DNA of 64,000 nucleotides from Augochlora pura (Eukaryota; Arthropoda; Insecta; Hymenoptera; Halictidae), in NCBI RefSeq assembly GCF_028453695.1, contig NC_135775.1:26880545-26944544 (forward strand), in the 5' to 3' direction. Under the pieces are notes generated by a model. That model searched no databases and had not been told where the DNA came from. It worked only from the letters and a program-made list of their open reading frames with translations. This document shows positions 35,893-49,487 of this stretch, piece after piece. A program made the translations under genes and the position numbers. The stretch's first letter is position 1; every line of letters starts with the position of its first letter.

Positions 35893-37342
35893 GTCATACA
35901 CACATACAAACATAAACATTTCGAAATAAGTCGCATGGGTTAAGAATCGAAATTAGCGCCGCCTGCCTCATATGACTGGCCAAACACAAACGAAACGATT
36001 GATTAAGCAAAGGAAAAAAATAAAAAAAATGGACAAATCCTCAAATGGTTTAAGAAAACCGTGCACTACGCAACTTGTACTATAACTACAGCGCGTGCAT
36101 TGATTAATTCGCGACTGGTTTCTAACGATTGCATCTCGTACCGAATAAAAAGCGAACAGAAATACTCGTCGCTGCTTTGCACTCGAATTCCTTAGGCATG
36201 TAAGTAAATAGATAGCCAAGCAGAATAATAGGATATAGGTCCGCGGTGAAGATGCGGTTAGGGACAGCCCAAACGATTTTCAGTTCGCACAGGCCTCTCT
36301 AGAGAACTTTTCGTGAAATTGCACTCACATTTAACGTTGTTCCCTGCAAATCGTTACACTATTCGCTACCGATTACGACTACTCCATTTGTTTCACGGCT
36401 CTGCTCCTCGATGCTGCACCATTCATTGCAACATGCGTATTTAGGACTTGTTGATATCCACCGAATGGTATTCCACGTCGCTGTGTCTTCGTCCGAAGTT
36501 CGTCACCTTGTTTTCATATGATCGTTCCCAGTGGTCGTGTGTCGGTTGGGTTGGTTTCATCTTCTGGCGTCACGAATCGCCTATCACGTGTTTCACTGGC
36601 CAACAATTTCGAAATCTACTTGAATGTCGCGCTACGCGCGCTCAATTAGAAACGTGTCACACAGCTATCGTCCTCCGCTCCAGACAGCTTCATCTTCGTC
36701 CGTTCGAAAACTGTATGAAAAACCGAGGCGCGGGACTTGCGAAAATACCGAGCGGCCGGTGCTATAGCCGAGCACGAAGCGATTGAAACGCGTGAGCAAA
36801 CACGCAAGTCGAACGGGAGATCAGAACTTTCGGTTGACTTGCTTTTCCACGTGAACGTTCAGTCGTCGTCCGTTACGTTTCATGATAGTCTCGATGAGTT
36901 TAAATCGTTTGAAAATAAAGTCGAGCAACGGCTGGTAAACCATAATGCAAAATAATTCACTTCTTGCTTCGTATCGCTCGGCTGTTAGCATAACATACTA
37001 TACAAGTATAATTCGATGCGGAGAGACACTCGTCGACGGCTCGTGCCGCACACAGCTTCCTCGACAGTCATATTAGGCAGCACGCGGCCATGATTAGTTG
37101 CACGTTGAATATACAGGGACTAATTCACAAAGTTAAGCCTTGGACAAGGGAGCAAGTACATGGTATATGTTGATCTTACCAATTCCGTAGACTCGATTAT
37201 TTATTATATCGCTGTTTATAGTAGAGGCATGTACGAGGACTTCAGCCGAGATTCATTCGAAGAGCGTAGGTAAGTAGACGTGTACCGATGGGTCTCTCAC
37301 GCACCAAGCCCAAATCGTTGAACGTTTACTGCGCGTGTTCGA

Positions 37343-37364
37343 TTCTCTCTCTCTCTCTCTTTCT
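37343..37364. repeat. short (CT)n tract
   Basis: CT units in a longer pyrimidine-rich stretch running to about 37420. Confidence 0.85.
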
Positions 37365-37916
37365 TTCCATCTCTTTCTCCTTTTATCTCACTATCCCTTC
37401 CACTGTATCCTTCTCTTTAATTCTGACTATCGGTCGCTCGTTGTTTACGCATCACCGTGGTCGAACCGCACGTTTTGAGGGGAGAGAGGCTCCTACCCGC
37501 GCGATCGTTAGCGAGAAAAACGAGGAAGAAGCACTACTACTCTCTCACTCTCTATTCTCATATTTAAGAAAGAAAGTTAGTTCGATCCATCTGTTTGTTC
37601 TCTCACAATCTCCCAAATAAAATATTCCCGATTCCGACTGCGTCTTTGATACAAACAAGACGCTCCTTTTGGTATACCATTTCCGTCCGTTAGTCGGTAC
37701 AGTATAACTTTTGATTTCTTTTCACAGTGGCATCCCTGTCTACTTACCTACTACCTAAAACCCTTTTAGTATTTCACCACCAGTTGCTCCCCACTTCTTA
37801 GCCCGTGCTTCTCATTTTGGTTACCAGACCGGGATTACGAGGGCCATCGCCGTCGCGCCGGTTCGCACCATACTAAATCGTCGCGTCGGGATCGGTCTGT
37901 GTCGCTCTGTCTGTGT

Positions 37917-37980
37917 CTGTCTGTCGTCGTCGTCGTCGTCCTCGTCGTCATCCTCGTCGTCGTCGTCGTCGTCGTCGAAG
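37917..37980. repeat. (CGT)n trinucleotide repeat
   Basis: GTCGTCGTCGTCGTC interrupted by CTCGTCGTCATCCTC. Both strands stay open, so it creates spurious poly-Val/Thr ORFs. Confidence 0.92.
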
Positions 37981-38636
37981 TCTGTCTATCGCTAACAGGA
38001 AGCCTCGGGACCGAGTTACTCTTGGCCGTCTGTCGATCTGCACGCGCGAAGATCCACCATACACGCTCGCCCGACCACTCTATCGGAACTAAGTACACAT
38101 GTAACGTTATAGTCGGATTAATCGCTAAAGAAAACCGAGAGGCCATCGAACGCCGAACGAGACGCTCTTTCTACAAAAAAAAGAATAAACGGATCGAATA
38201 AATTGTTGAAGGATCGAAAACTCGCAACACTTCTCTTGTTACACGCGCGCCTCGCCTCCTCCTCTCTCGACCGGCCCGGTTTCTCTTTATCCAGTCTCCC
38301 CGGAAACTGTTCATCATCACGACCACGGTTTCTTAGTTTCCTGCTTTCCGTGTCCTGTAGACGGATTGTCCTCCGCAATAGTATTTACCGCATCGCCGAG
38401 GATGAGACGCGCCGTCGTTCGATCGCATTTAGGCGTTTTCTCGATGTATAACAAGATTACGATCTGCATTGGCATCCTCCCACCGAGAGAATCCTTCGAG
38501 AATTTTCTTTTTGAGAACAAACTTCCAGTATACAAGCATCGTTTGTTAGACAGAAAAAATAAATCTATTCTTCACCGAATATTTGAGGCACAAAAAGCTC
38601 GAACGAACGCTTCGGTAGGATGATGCTTTTGATGAC

Positions 38637-38672
38637 CATATATATATATTGATATATATGTATATATATATT
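38637..38672. repeat. (TA)n AT-rich repeat
   Basis: TATATATATATTGATATATATG and similar, self-complementary. Confidence 0.85.
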
Positions 38673-41640
38673 TACACACTATGCTCTGCTGATTTCTCTC
38701 TTGCACGACCGTTTCTCCGCGACGAGAAGTATACGCGCGTGAGCGCGCGCGATCGTTTCCATTCGGTTGTAAGCCCAAAGCACTACTCGAAAGCTAGTTA
38801 AAATCTCGATTGCAGTTGCAGTCGCGGAGCATCGTGTGAAACGAGTCTATCGGCCATTTACCGTACCTCCTTCGTTGTCTTTCGAGTCCCGCAGCGGAAG
38901 ATGTCGCGAATAAAAATTAGCGTAGATTTCCGTAGCAGACTGTTGCTTGAGCAGCGGACGTTCGCGATAAATGCGTGTCTCCAGTTATTGTAGCGTAACA
39001 AGAAAGTCGTTTAATCAGATGTGCGTGTTTCGAAGGTGCCGACGATTTCGTAGTAGCAAAAGAACACACGGGGACGATCGATTGCGCGCGTGATCGGTGG
39101 ATCGCTATCCTTGTCGCTTCCCGTAGATCGTCAAGATTTGTTCGAAGATTACGGCGGATACGCGGAACAGGAAGTCGCGTCATTGCCTCTCGTCAAATTT
39201 GTCTGGAACGCTTGTTTCGAAATCTCGGCCGTTTCACCGATCGGTAGCGTTGTCGTCGTCGCGACGAGACTGATTTATTTATACACTACGCGTGAACGAG
39301 AAATCAAGGAGAAAGTTGACAGTATGAACGGTAGAACGGTGACAGTAACGCAGAAATCGTGCACAGCGATTCACAGATCATTCTCTCGAGGAAAGCGTAC
39401 AGGTCCGACTGTCCGTAAATCGTCTCGCCGATCGTATATAAAGTAAACGATGAGATCAAAGAATAAGTAATTCATAAGGGTTGACAAACTTTCTTCTTTT
39501 CTGTTTCTTCTCTTTTTCTCTTTTTTTTTATTTTTTGATCTTTTGTCCGATATACCGTAGATACTCGTAGAACGATGATGCGTCGGTTCTGTATGGGAAC
39601 CTAAGCGGGTCCTGCGAACATTATATCGTTAGCCTGTAGTACACGTAGTAATACCGTTTTATTAACAAATTAGCATTAATTGACGTAAAAGAGAAAACAC
39701 AACAAGAAAGGAATCGCTAAAAGTGCAGAATTACCGAGAAACAAATTGTGGTAGATCCGCAAGTGCGTTCCGATTAAGCTTATACGTACCGTAACCGATA
39801 ACGATGGATCGCCGTTATCCTTCCAATTTTGTTTCGTTCTGAACAACGTGTCGCACGTTGACACGTCAAGATGTTTCGTAACAACCCCTTTTCTGAACCT
39901 CACGACACGACACTCCCTTTTATTATTCTTTCCTCTGCCGCAAGTGGATTTCCTTATTGTTTCGTCGATAAGACACACCCGCGTTTTCAATGATAATTAT
40001 ATTAATAATGGTAATCGTAATGATAATGGATTAAAGACAAACGAATATGTAATAACAAATGTACTTGTGGAATTCACAAAACAAAAAAATACGGCGTTTT
40101 GCGTGTTCTTTAATTCTATACATCACCGTCACCGTTTTTCTCGTCGTTATCCGGTTCACCTCTTGAAACAACCCCCCCTCCTCTTCTATCTCTTTCTACC
40201 CCCCCTAACCCCTTTCTGTCACACACACATCATAAAAGTTCGATACGCGTTTACATTTCGCGTGATAGTCCGTGATCGCACATTTTGCCGGCTTCCTGCG
40301 CGTCGCGCATCTCTGCCGCGGTCCCGGATCTGTCAACGCGCTTCGATCTCGATCCCGATTTCCTAGATTCACGAAACTATTCCGACCCAAAGTGCAAACA
40401 TTTTTCGCTTATCCATTCTTTCATTTTTCTCTATTACATGCTGTCTGCAAGCCTCACGAAAACCCGTCATTAGTTTCACAACTGGGTCATTTTCCTCGTC
40501 CGATCTCTTTTCTTCCGGCGAATGGAACGCGTACCACGAGTATTTTGTTGGCATTGAAACCTTGCTCCTTTGTCGCCGCTACTAGAGACCAAGACGAGAC
40601 GCATCGACCCCTCCTCCCTCGAGGTTTTGTCTTGAGCTCGTTTTTTTTCGCGATTTCGGTCGTTTGAAAACTAGACTAGGAATATAAAGAATAAACTAAC
40701 TCTGGTTTATCGGAAGAGTTCGAGAGTGCTAATTCATAGCAGCGCACGGGTATAGTAAAGCTAAATCGATCGACGCTGGAACAGAGCTTGACTTTTTCGC
40801 TTGTCTCCTTTCGATCGTACCAGTGACCGACCGTAGACGCATCGCGACCGAGGAAAGGAAGGAATTCGATTGCGAAATTCTCTCTTTTTCCCGGCCACGT
40901 GCACGAGAACGAGCGAGCGTGCAAGCATACCGAAGAACAGAGAGAGAGGAACGCTTTGGTCCTCGCGAACTGGGGAGAACCGGGAGAAAAACGGAACTAA
41001 AACCGGAGACCGGTAATGGAGTTGACTTTTTTTTCTGATTGGTCGACGGTTTCCTTTCTCCTAAGCTCACAAGAGTATAGTTTCGCTTGCCGTAACGTAG
41101 ATGCGTGTCGTGCGTCTATATACGTCCCAGCGTTACGCAATTAGAAGCCGGTGCGTCGAAGGTGATTTTCGGCGACGCCCTCATCTAGAACCCACGGAGT
41201 ATATCAAAACGAGCATGACTTAAAAGAATGACGACCGAACGGACTAGCCACGGGCCACGGGATTAGAGCACGGATAGGTCCATGCGTGTGTAGGTGATAT
41301 ACCGAGAGTCGAATGGAGAGCTCACGCACACCTTTCGGAGCCTTGTTCGTCGCCACGGTTCGCGACGAGATAATACGTCCACTAATGTACGAATACACCA
41401 ATTGTTTCGAAGATATTGCGGTTCTATCGGCGATATGTGTGTGCGTAACACGTCAATAGGAAATCCACGGTGATCCATGCACAATACACACGGAACCAGT
41501 TCTGGGTAGTCTCTCGATCGGAATATATTTCCAAGCCGTTGCAACCGGTCATGTGCAAATGCAAATACGTGGTCGTCGGTTGTACGTGGGGACATGCTCG
41601 TGTATAAACGTTTGCACGCAAACACGCGCGCAGTTACACG

Positions 41641-41730
41641 CATATGCATACACATACGTATAAATATATATATACATATGTAGATATTATATACATATGT
41701 ATATATGTACGGGTATGTATATGTACAATT
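41641..41730. repeat. (ATATGT)n-type AT-rich repeat
   Basis: Imperfect CATATG/TATATA units with repeated ATGTATAT. Confidence 0.8.
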
Positions 41731-41833
41731 GTATATGCACCGAGAATGGTATAATATGCCGACGAGAACGAGAATTATTAGCTCGCAGATCGGGACGCAC
41801 ACCTCTTTCGGACCCCCGCAAGTACGTCGCATA

Positions 41834-41886
41834 AACAAACAAACGAACGAACGAACGACGACGCACGCACGAACGAACGAACGAAA
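41834..41886. repeat. (AACG)n tetranucleotide repeat
   Basis: AAACAAACAAACGAACGAAC then ACGACGCACGCACGAACG, a compound repeat. Confidence 0.92.
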
Positions 41887-42766
41887 CCCACGATCGAGTC
41901 CCTCGACGTAGCCGTCGCTCTCTTCTCACCGATATCATAGAAAACGTGGATCGTCGATCAGTCGATGGCCGATAAACGGATGAGATACGCGACTTTCGAG
42001 AGACGAGAACGGATCGCATAGAGGACCGGAAGAGTAACGGCGGAAAACGAACGTAGAAAACGGAAACGGAAAAATCAAAGCGCAGCAAATCAAAAGTAAA
42101 AGCTCCAAAAATAAACTGTACAGTAATAAAGAGATAGACCGGTAATCGACCATGCAATCGGGACCGGGACAACGACGGTGTATCTTCGCTGTATAATGCG
42201 TACGTGAGCACCGAGATGTATAGAGCATAATCAAAAAACAGTATCAAAGTATAACATTCTCTGCACAACCGGCACCGGGACGTGTGTTCGACTCCTGTTC
42301 AGAACGTTGCGCGACGGTATAGAGAACAAATACGTTGCCTCGCGCCGTCGGGTCGTCGGTTGCCAATTACCAAAAACTCAAACAGTAATAGAGAGACACC
42401 GCGCCACATGGAAATGATAAAAAGGCACAATGCGTATTGTAATGTGATGTATGATATAGGACACGATAACCTCTACCCCCCGACAAGCGCACTTCTGGAC
42501 AATCTTGGAAGGAGCTCTGGGCTTGACGATGTTCCACGAGTACGCAGAACAGAGCGAAGGGGTTGAGAGAGTTTCAACGTGTCCGGTCCCGTCCCGTCAT
42601 GTGGCGAGAGGTAATATTGTCGACCAGGTGTGCAGAGAGGGACCTCTCTGTGTTCCATTGACAAGGCACAAGCTCACGTACACACGCACAGTTGCTGCTG
42701 CAGCCAGCGCAGAGACGTATACGAGCTGCGAGACCACGTCTTACCAAGGCAAGTCTATCCACAGCC

Positions 42767-42806
42767 TCTCAATCTCTCTCTCTCTCTTTTTTTTTCTCTT
42801 TCTCTG
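42767..42806. repeat. (CT)n and T-rich pyrimidine tract
   Basis: TCTCTCTCTCTCTC followed by T9 and CT units. Confidence 0.85.
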
Positions 42807-43236
42807 TTTGCCGTAAGAAAGCGAGTCGGAACGGAAAATCAACAAGAATTTAATGAAAATCTAGCGAAATAAAATAAAAAACAAACATGTTCGATCTGTC
42901 TTTGACACAGTATTAAATTTCACATTCAGTTTATTGTTTTCTATCCGGCGAACGCGCTTTGAGAGCCATGTTTTCTTTCCCAGGAGATGCGGCTAGAACA
43001 CACACGTCCGCATTGCGAGGAAGATTCTCATGTACGAATATAGGTGTGCCCAGACTAAACTACTTCTAACATTGGCAATGGCGAGAGACGCTGCTGCGCA
43101 ACATTTTACACTTCCTACACTTCTTCTCTATATCGCTAATAATTGGAATTTTCAAATGTCTTTCTTTGCTGTGTGGGGAAAAAGGAAGGTATCGTAAAAA
43201 AGAAAAGAAAAAGCGAATACTTCTTTCTTTCTGCTC

Positions 43237-43252
43237 CCCCCCCCCCCCCCGT
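43237..43252. repeat. C homopolymer
   Basis: About 15 consecutive C, followed closely by an AT-rich palindromic tract at 43269-43290. Confidence 0.9.
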
Positions 43253-44517
43253 CTCTCATAATCATTATAATATATATATATGTATACATATATACGCAGC
43301 AAACTTACGTACGTAAATGCATATATATATATTCATCTATCTCACCATGCATCCAATTCTCTTTTATCCTGGTCACATTTCTTTTTTCTTCAGTTCATTG
43401 ATGCGAAATATGCGCGAAGAGCACGTGACAACGATCAAGTTTCGCGCGGAAATCGCTCTTGTACCTTCGCACGATATCTTTCTGACGTCTGTAAGTCTTT
43501 TTCTTTCAAATCTCCCGCTTTATCCAATATTTCATGCAATGCCTTCGAAAAGAAATGTCGAAATCACTAAACATTAATATTCAATGGTAAGTAACTCGCG
43601 TAAATGTCTGTTAAAATATGCGGAGCGGTTTACGTCCTGTAGTTGGATTCGCTCATGGATGTACACGCGAAAGGGAAGCAGTATTTTCACGTCAACCGAG
43701 AATTTTTCAGAGAATTTCGTACAAGGTGGTACTTCGATTTGTAAATAAACAGATGCCAGTAAACAAAAGATATGCTGTATTTTTATTAAATATATATCGC
43801 TTTAAGCTTAAGAGCTCGCATTCTTATCGTTTTCTTTTCTTATACAACAAATACGCATCGTTCGCTACGTTTTATCACTTCAAGGATTCGAAACTAGCAG
43901 TTAATTTATTCCTAAGGAGATTTTTCCTCTTCGATTATGCAATCTTGCCGCGTGCGCAACAACATATCGAAGACTTATTGCACCCAATCGAACAATTTTA
44001 AATTAGAATAGTTTGGGATCAGTTTCAGCGCGTTATCATTGTGAAACATATCTCTAACGGAAATCGAAATATTCATAATCAGGGGCGCAAATTTATCGCA
44101 ACTCCAAGACACTGTTCATTGCGGTATGCGGTGTTCGACAAAAATAAATTATGTAAATATAAGAAGGAGCTACTTTCGTGCGTAAGCAGGTAAGCTTGTG
44201 AAATAAACAGGCGTTTGTAGTAGGAAAATAGGCGGGATAAGCAGAGATGTTTCTACGCAGAACAGTATGTGCTGTACCAATCCTTTCGTCCATCGTTATC
44301 GTAAGATTATTCTGTGGCATTTAGCAACAACTGTGACGATAACATTCTGATGTAAAATACCACTGAAAATTCACGTGATGTCATTTGACCCTGTGTCGTG
44401 AAGGAAGGAATCGTACCGCTGCGAAATTTCATATTGGTGGTACATCTTCGCCATTTGTGTACAGTAACTGTGAATTTTGCCTTTTTTTATTACCCGTAAA
44501 CAGGAAAACTATTACAA

Positions 44518-46255
44518 ATGGCACAGAACTTAAGGTAATCGTACACACCGAACCACCGTTGTTCTTATGTTTTCAAATGAACTCTCTGATACCATGATAC
44601 GCGTTCGAGGTTATGTTTCTCTGCAGTCATGTGCTTGCAGGAACGTGCGAAAAGTTTGGTTACATTTTTTGTTTCTAAAATAATGAATCCATGATGTGTA
44701 AAGTCGTAAATTCTGTAGAGTTTTTATTATTTAAGTGACGTACGCGTTGATGTTTATAATTATCACTCTCCTCCAAATTTGAACTGCACGATGGAAGAAA
44801 TGATACGGGTTATGTAACTCTCAGGATTGGAGCAGGAGAATAAAGAACCCGTTTCAAAATTATTTGCAAAATGAGAAAATCTATTTTGATCGAATTTGAG
44901 TTTGTTTAACGTACTAAATGACATTGGAAATAGTTGATTGCACAAAATTACGCTTTCAAATGTAATAATACAAATATATTTCAGAGATGGTCTTCTATTG
45001 GGATTGGGCAATCCCCTTCTTGACATTTCAGCAACTGTAGATAGTGATTTTTTAAAGAAATATGATTTAAAATCAAATGACGCAATTCTTGCGGAAGAGA
45101 AACACAAACCCATGTACGAAGAATTAATAGAAAAATATAAAGCTGACTTTATTGCTGGTGGTTCTGTGCAGAACACTATGAGAGTAGCGCAAGTAAATTT
45201 ACTTAGATATAATTGAGTACACAGCATTGCATTAAATTTTGGATGACAATAAACATATACTATCTTGTTTAGTGGTTTTTGGATAAACCAAGGGTTGCCA
45301 CTTACATGGGTTGCGTGGGAACAGACAAGTATTCAAAAATTTTAGAGGACAGAGCACGGGCTGATGGCTTGAATGTACGCTATCAATATACCAATAAAGA
45401 AAGTACAGGTACCTGTGCAGTTCTTATAACTGGAAACGATAGATCTTTATGCGCTAATTTAGCAGCTGCCAATTACTTTTCACCTTCTCATATAGAAGAA
45501 ATAGAAAATAAGAAACTGATAGATGCTGCTGAATATATTTATCTCTCTGTAAGCATATGATAAGTAAAAACTTGTAATTGTGTCTAAATGTCTATTATTC
45601 TGTGGACAATCAGTCATGAAAGTTTTAAATTGTAGGGATTCTTCTTAACTGTAACTCCAGAAACAATTCAAGCAGTGGCACGGCATGCTTATGAGAATAA
45701 TAAAATGTTTATGATGAATCTCGGTGCTCCATTTTTATGTGATCTCTATAGGAAACCTATGTTGGCAGCTCTTCCATATGTTGATGTTTTATTTGGCAAT
45801 GAAACAGAGGCAGAAACCTTTGCTAAAGTTAACAATTTTCAGACTGTTGACAGGAAAGAAATTGCATTGAAATTGTGCAAAATGGAAAAAATAAATAAAC
45901 AAAGGCAAAGAATTATTGTGATAACACAGGGTGCTGGTAACGTGTTACTGGCCAAAGACAATACTGTAACAGAGTTTCCTACTAGTAGGATCCCACCAGA
46001 AAAAGTTGTAGACACTAATTGTGCAGGAGATGCTTTTGTAGGAGGTAGAGTTTCATTGACCTTCTATTTAATGATAAGTGAGCGTTTTCGTTATAGAGTG
46101 TTAACATGTCCTTACACATTTTAGGTTTTTTGGCACAACTTATACAAGGTAAAGACATAGATGTTTGTATAAAATGTGGCATATGGGCTGCAACTGAAAT
46201 TATACAAAGATCTGGATGTACTTATGAAGGGAAACCCAATTTTACTCCCTGCTAA
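44518..46255 (+). CDS. Adk: adenosine kinase, 346 aa, five exons
   Basis: Cytosolic pfkB-family kinase that phosphorylates adenosine to AMP with ATP, central to purine salvage and the methyl cycle. Exons: 44518-44534, 44985-45192, 45273-45548, 45636-46044 and 46125-46255, total 1041 nt in frame. The first exon is only 17 nt (MAQNL plus two bases); the join gives MAQNLRDGLLLGLGNPLLD, like other adenosine kinases. Next come ISATVDSDFLKKYDL, AGGSVQNTMRVAQ (pfkB signature 1), MGCVGTDKYS, TGTCAVLITGNDRSLCANL, VDVLFGNETEAE and VITQGAGNVLL. The anion-hole and catalytic motif is VVDTNCAGDAFVGG, with Cys where most adenosine kinases have Gly; the catalytic Asp is kept. The tail is CIKCGIWAATEIIQRSGCTY. 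The length matches the family. Confidence 0.96.
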
Positions 46256-46291
46256 TTCTTAATCATTTGATAATTGTGAATTTGTGTACTT

Positions 46292-46297
46292 AATAAA
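46292..46297 (+). terminator. polyadenylation signal of adenosine kinase
   Basis: AATAAA 37 nt after the stop codon in AT-rich sequence. Confidence 0.7.
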
Positions 46298-47924
46298 CGA
46301 TTTATCAATTTTTAAGCTGATTTCCTTAATCTTTCAACATGTCTATTTCCTTAGACTTATCTGGAGTACAAATAATTTTATATTTCACTTGTATATTTGT
46401 AAATGGCTTACGCAAATAAATATTAACTAGGACAAACGACGTTATGACCGATGAACAATGTTATTTAACTGCAACTGTAGAGGAACAATAGAATTTTAAT
46501 ATAGGTGTCAATTGCATTTTCGTTTCATCGGTACACGTTCAACGATAGATAATCGTTTAATAATTCGTGCCGTGGAGATAACAATTTATCGTAAATGTAA
46601 AAAGATCAGCAAATAATGTCGTCCTTACGAGAGCTTAATTTATGCGGATCTCAAAAGATCAATACAATCACCTGCAACGTGGCCATTGAGTTGTATACTT
46701 ACAGATATTATAAAAGGTAAGGGCACTGGTTGAAATAATGTTATTCGAAAAACAGTTATCGCGATCGCGCGGCACGCCTGCGTCGTTCACCACGTAAATG
46801 CAGCAGTGTATAGTATAGTGTATAGAGTAGGACGGTGATGTAGCGATAAAGACATACGCGTTCGCCGCGAGACGGAGTAAAGGCAGTTCTTAAAAAAATC
46901 AATAATCTCATTACAAAATTGCGCACGGTATCCTGTTTTGTTTGTACTGTACCAAAAGTAATGTCATTTTGTTAGCGAAAAGATTCGCATAAAAATATTG
47001 TCGAAACATTTGGAGATATAGATTTTTGTGAAAAAATTAAAATTGCATTTTCCAATGATAAACGGTTGAACAATTATTCCAATCTTTTCCATTGGAAAGT
47101 TTGAATAATTGTCTTGTATTCGAATTCGGATAGTGATAAATTGTCAGTTTGTTGAAACTTGAAATCATCTATAAAATTCTGTAATACCCGTTAATCGCGT
47201 TAGCATACCATGTTGTCAGAAGAAAGACTAGGGAGTGACAAGACAAAATAGTAATTTGGTATTATTTCTTGTAGATATGTATGTGTGGACGCATGGTTCG
47301 GTAAAGGGTAAATACAGCCCTGAAGCCTCGTTGACAAAGTTGCCGGCATGTCGTCGTGTAGTAGTCGCGCGCGCTGCCGCGTCGAAAAGCCGATTGGGAA
47401 TGGTTAAAGCAAACGTGAAGTGAGCGGCCATAGTGGAGGTAGAAGCGTAGTTTCACGGGAACAGAGAGATAGACGACGCGGCTGTCTCTGCCGCAATAAC
47501 GGTTTGGTTTCAGTATATTCAGTAATTCGGTATTCGCATTCGTTGCGACTTCTGCTTGGTCACGCTGTAAATCTTTTGCTCTTGGCTCCTGTGGCTGTCC
47601 ACAACGGACATAGCTAGTACAGGGTATACGTGTACGAGGTGCGTGGTTGCGGATAAGGGAACACGGGGTTTGTACCTCTGACATACACTCGCATTGGGTG
47701 TGCGCGCGCGGTCGCGCTGACGAGCGGTGCAACGAGTGGGGCAACGGCAACGAAACACGACGCACGCACGTGTGACCGGTAACGAGAGTGTGCTAGTCAA
47801 AGTGAAACGTTTGATTGGTCGAGGCGAACGCGTGCCGCTACGACTGTGTTTCTTCGTGATTCCGTCGTGGCCGAGAGCGCGGTGTGCGCAGTGCGCTCCC
47901 CACCGCGTGCGCGCAGTGTGTAAC
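46298..47924. other. spacer upstream of the enok promoter
   Basis: AT-rich to about 47200, then rising GC and CpG towards 47900. No gene recognised on either strand. Confidence 0.4.
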
Positions 47925-47952
47925 CCCCGCGACCGCCATCTTTGTCAAGTGG
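47925..47952 (+). promoter_or_regulatory. probable enok promoter and end of non-coding first exon
   Basis: A CpG-rich stretch (about 47690-47940) ends in GACCGCCATCTTTGTCAAG, a YY1/Pho-like CCGCCATCTT core, followed by the donor AAGTGG/GTAACC at 47952. The architecture is the same as upstream of lark. Assignment to enok, the next gene on this strand, is inferred. Confidence 0.35.
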
Positions 47953-49182
47953 GTAACCTTTGTTGATTTGTGTGAAATGTGACGCCGTTGTCGCGAGATA
48001 ATTGGTGATCGTGATTACACGCGAGTCCTGTGTGTCGGTACCTGAGTGACTCGTGCTTTCGCGTGTCCTCTTGTGGATCTATACATGGAACAACCGCGAC
48101 CAGGTAAAGACAATTCGTTTATCGTTATATTCTCGGCAACAGAGAACCACGCGAACCGTCGTCCGACGCATACGGGATACGGGCCAGCAGCGGGTCTGGT
48201 CGCCTGTTTGAGAATGAGAAAGACAGAGAGAGGGAGAGAGACAGAGCGCGGGAGCGAGACGAAGCGAAGCGAAGTGATCGTGCGAGGGAGGAAGATAGAG
48301 ATACATATAGAAAGAGAAGGAAACGCGTAGACATCCTTTTCTATACGCGGTGTTACTTGATTGCATTTTTCTCGCAATACTTTGACGGTGATATGCGATT
48401 CAGCGTAATTTCCGATGCGACAGGACATCGACACGTGCCTTGCCGAGCGGTGGCACCAGCGTGTTTCAGCGGAATCGCTGTCCGTTGCTCGAACGCGCGA
48501 AAAATCGTGCGAAAACGGTCGACAACTGGTTGTGCCTAGCCAAGATGGCTGCCCGTCGGGCTTCGAGAAACTTGTGTCCTCAGGGTTTTCACTTCGAAGA
48601 CGTAATTTTATCGTTCCGTTCGATCTGCTCGCGTTCAGCCCTGCCTACCCTCGAATCGACGGAAGAAACGTACGCGTCGTTATCGGTATCGTTGCGATCG
48701 GGCAGCCGGTGGATCGAAAATAGCTGTGGCGATGGACGGGTTCGTGGGCGACGGCTGTCGCGATCGTGATCTTAACGTTCGTCGAACGCTCAGTGTCTGT
48801 TACCGAGGTACGCTGCAAGTGTGACTCGACCGAAGAACGCGGCAACCTTTTTCATCTTGCTGCCGGGAACTTCCTGCAGCTTCTCGGAACGAGGGATACG
48901 CGTTGTCCGAGTACGTTAATTAAAATGGCTACCGACGGCAGCCAGTCGGTTGGTAATTCGCGAACCAACGAGTCTACGTATGCGCTAGTCGTCCCGCGGC
49001 CACGGTTCCAAATTCCGTACATCCTTCACCACATTTTCCATCGATCGACCGTCGTTGGACAACAAGCCTAACATTTCAGCTGTGAATTCGTGATCAACTT
49101 TTGTGTTTCCGCGGCGATATGGTGGCACGAAGGAATAGAACGAAATTCTACGATACGATATGCTTCGTTTTGATGCCATGCG

Positions 49183-49205
49183 AAACGATACGATACGATA
49201 CGAAA
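49183..49205. repeat. (ACGAT)n pentanucleotide repeat
   Basis: ACGATACGATACGATACG; other single ACGATACG copies lie just upstream. Confidence 0.85.
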
Positions 49206-49487
49206 TGCGACGGCGGCGGCAGCAATTCGACCGTTGGTGTTCGTTCGTTTTGTCAGAGGCAGCTGCTCTCTCTCTCTTCGACTCTCCGTCGGGTGAGAGG
49301 GGCCTCGGCAAACAGAGCCAGCCGGCCTGGCCTCACTGGCCTTTTCTCGCCTTCGTTCCCGTCGTAACTCGTAAGTCGCAACACGACCAAGAAATACTGC
49401 TCCTTTCTTGATCCATTGCGATTTCCCTGTTTAACGCTTCAACCATACTGTCACGCGTTTTCTCTAGTTCGCATCGCATCATTTCAT

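Larger units (their letters stand above)
34115..44517. other. lark 3' UTR and a long region without recognised genes
   Basis: The first few kilobases are likely the lark 3' UTR. Further on are CT tracts, AT-rich palindromes and tri- and tetranucleotide repeats. Many short ORFs exist, but none shows a domain, and those over 100 codons are biased by repeats. CpG-rich patches at about 36450-36800, 37800-38400 and 40250-41100 may be promoters or unannotated 5' exons. Nothing could be assigned. Confidence 0.45.

Noticed and set aside
37835..38146. Thr/Asp-repeat ORFs over the CGT repeat
   Set aside because: Both strands stay open only because of the trinucleotide repeat.
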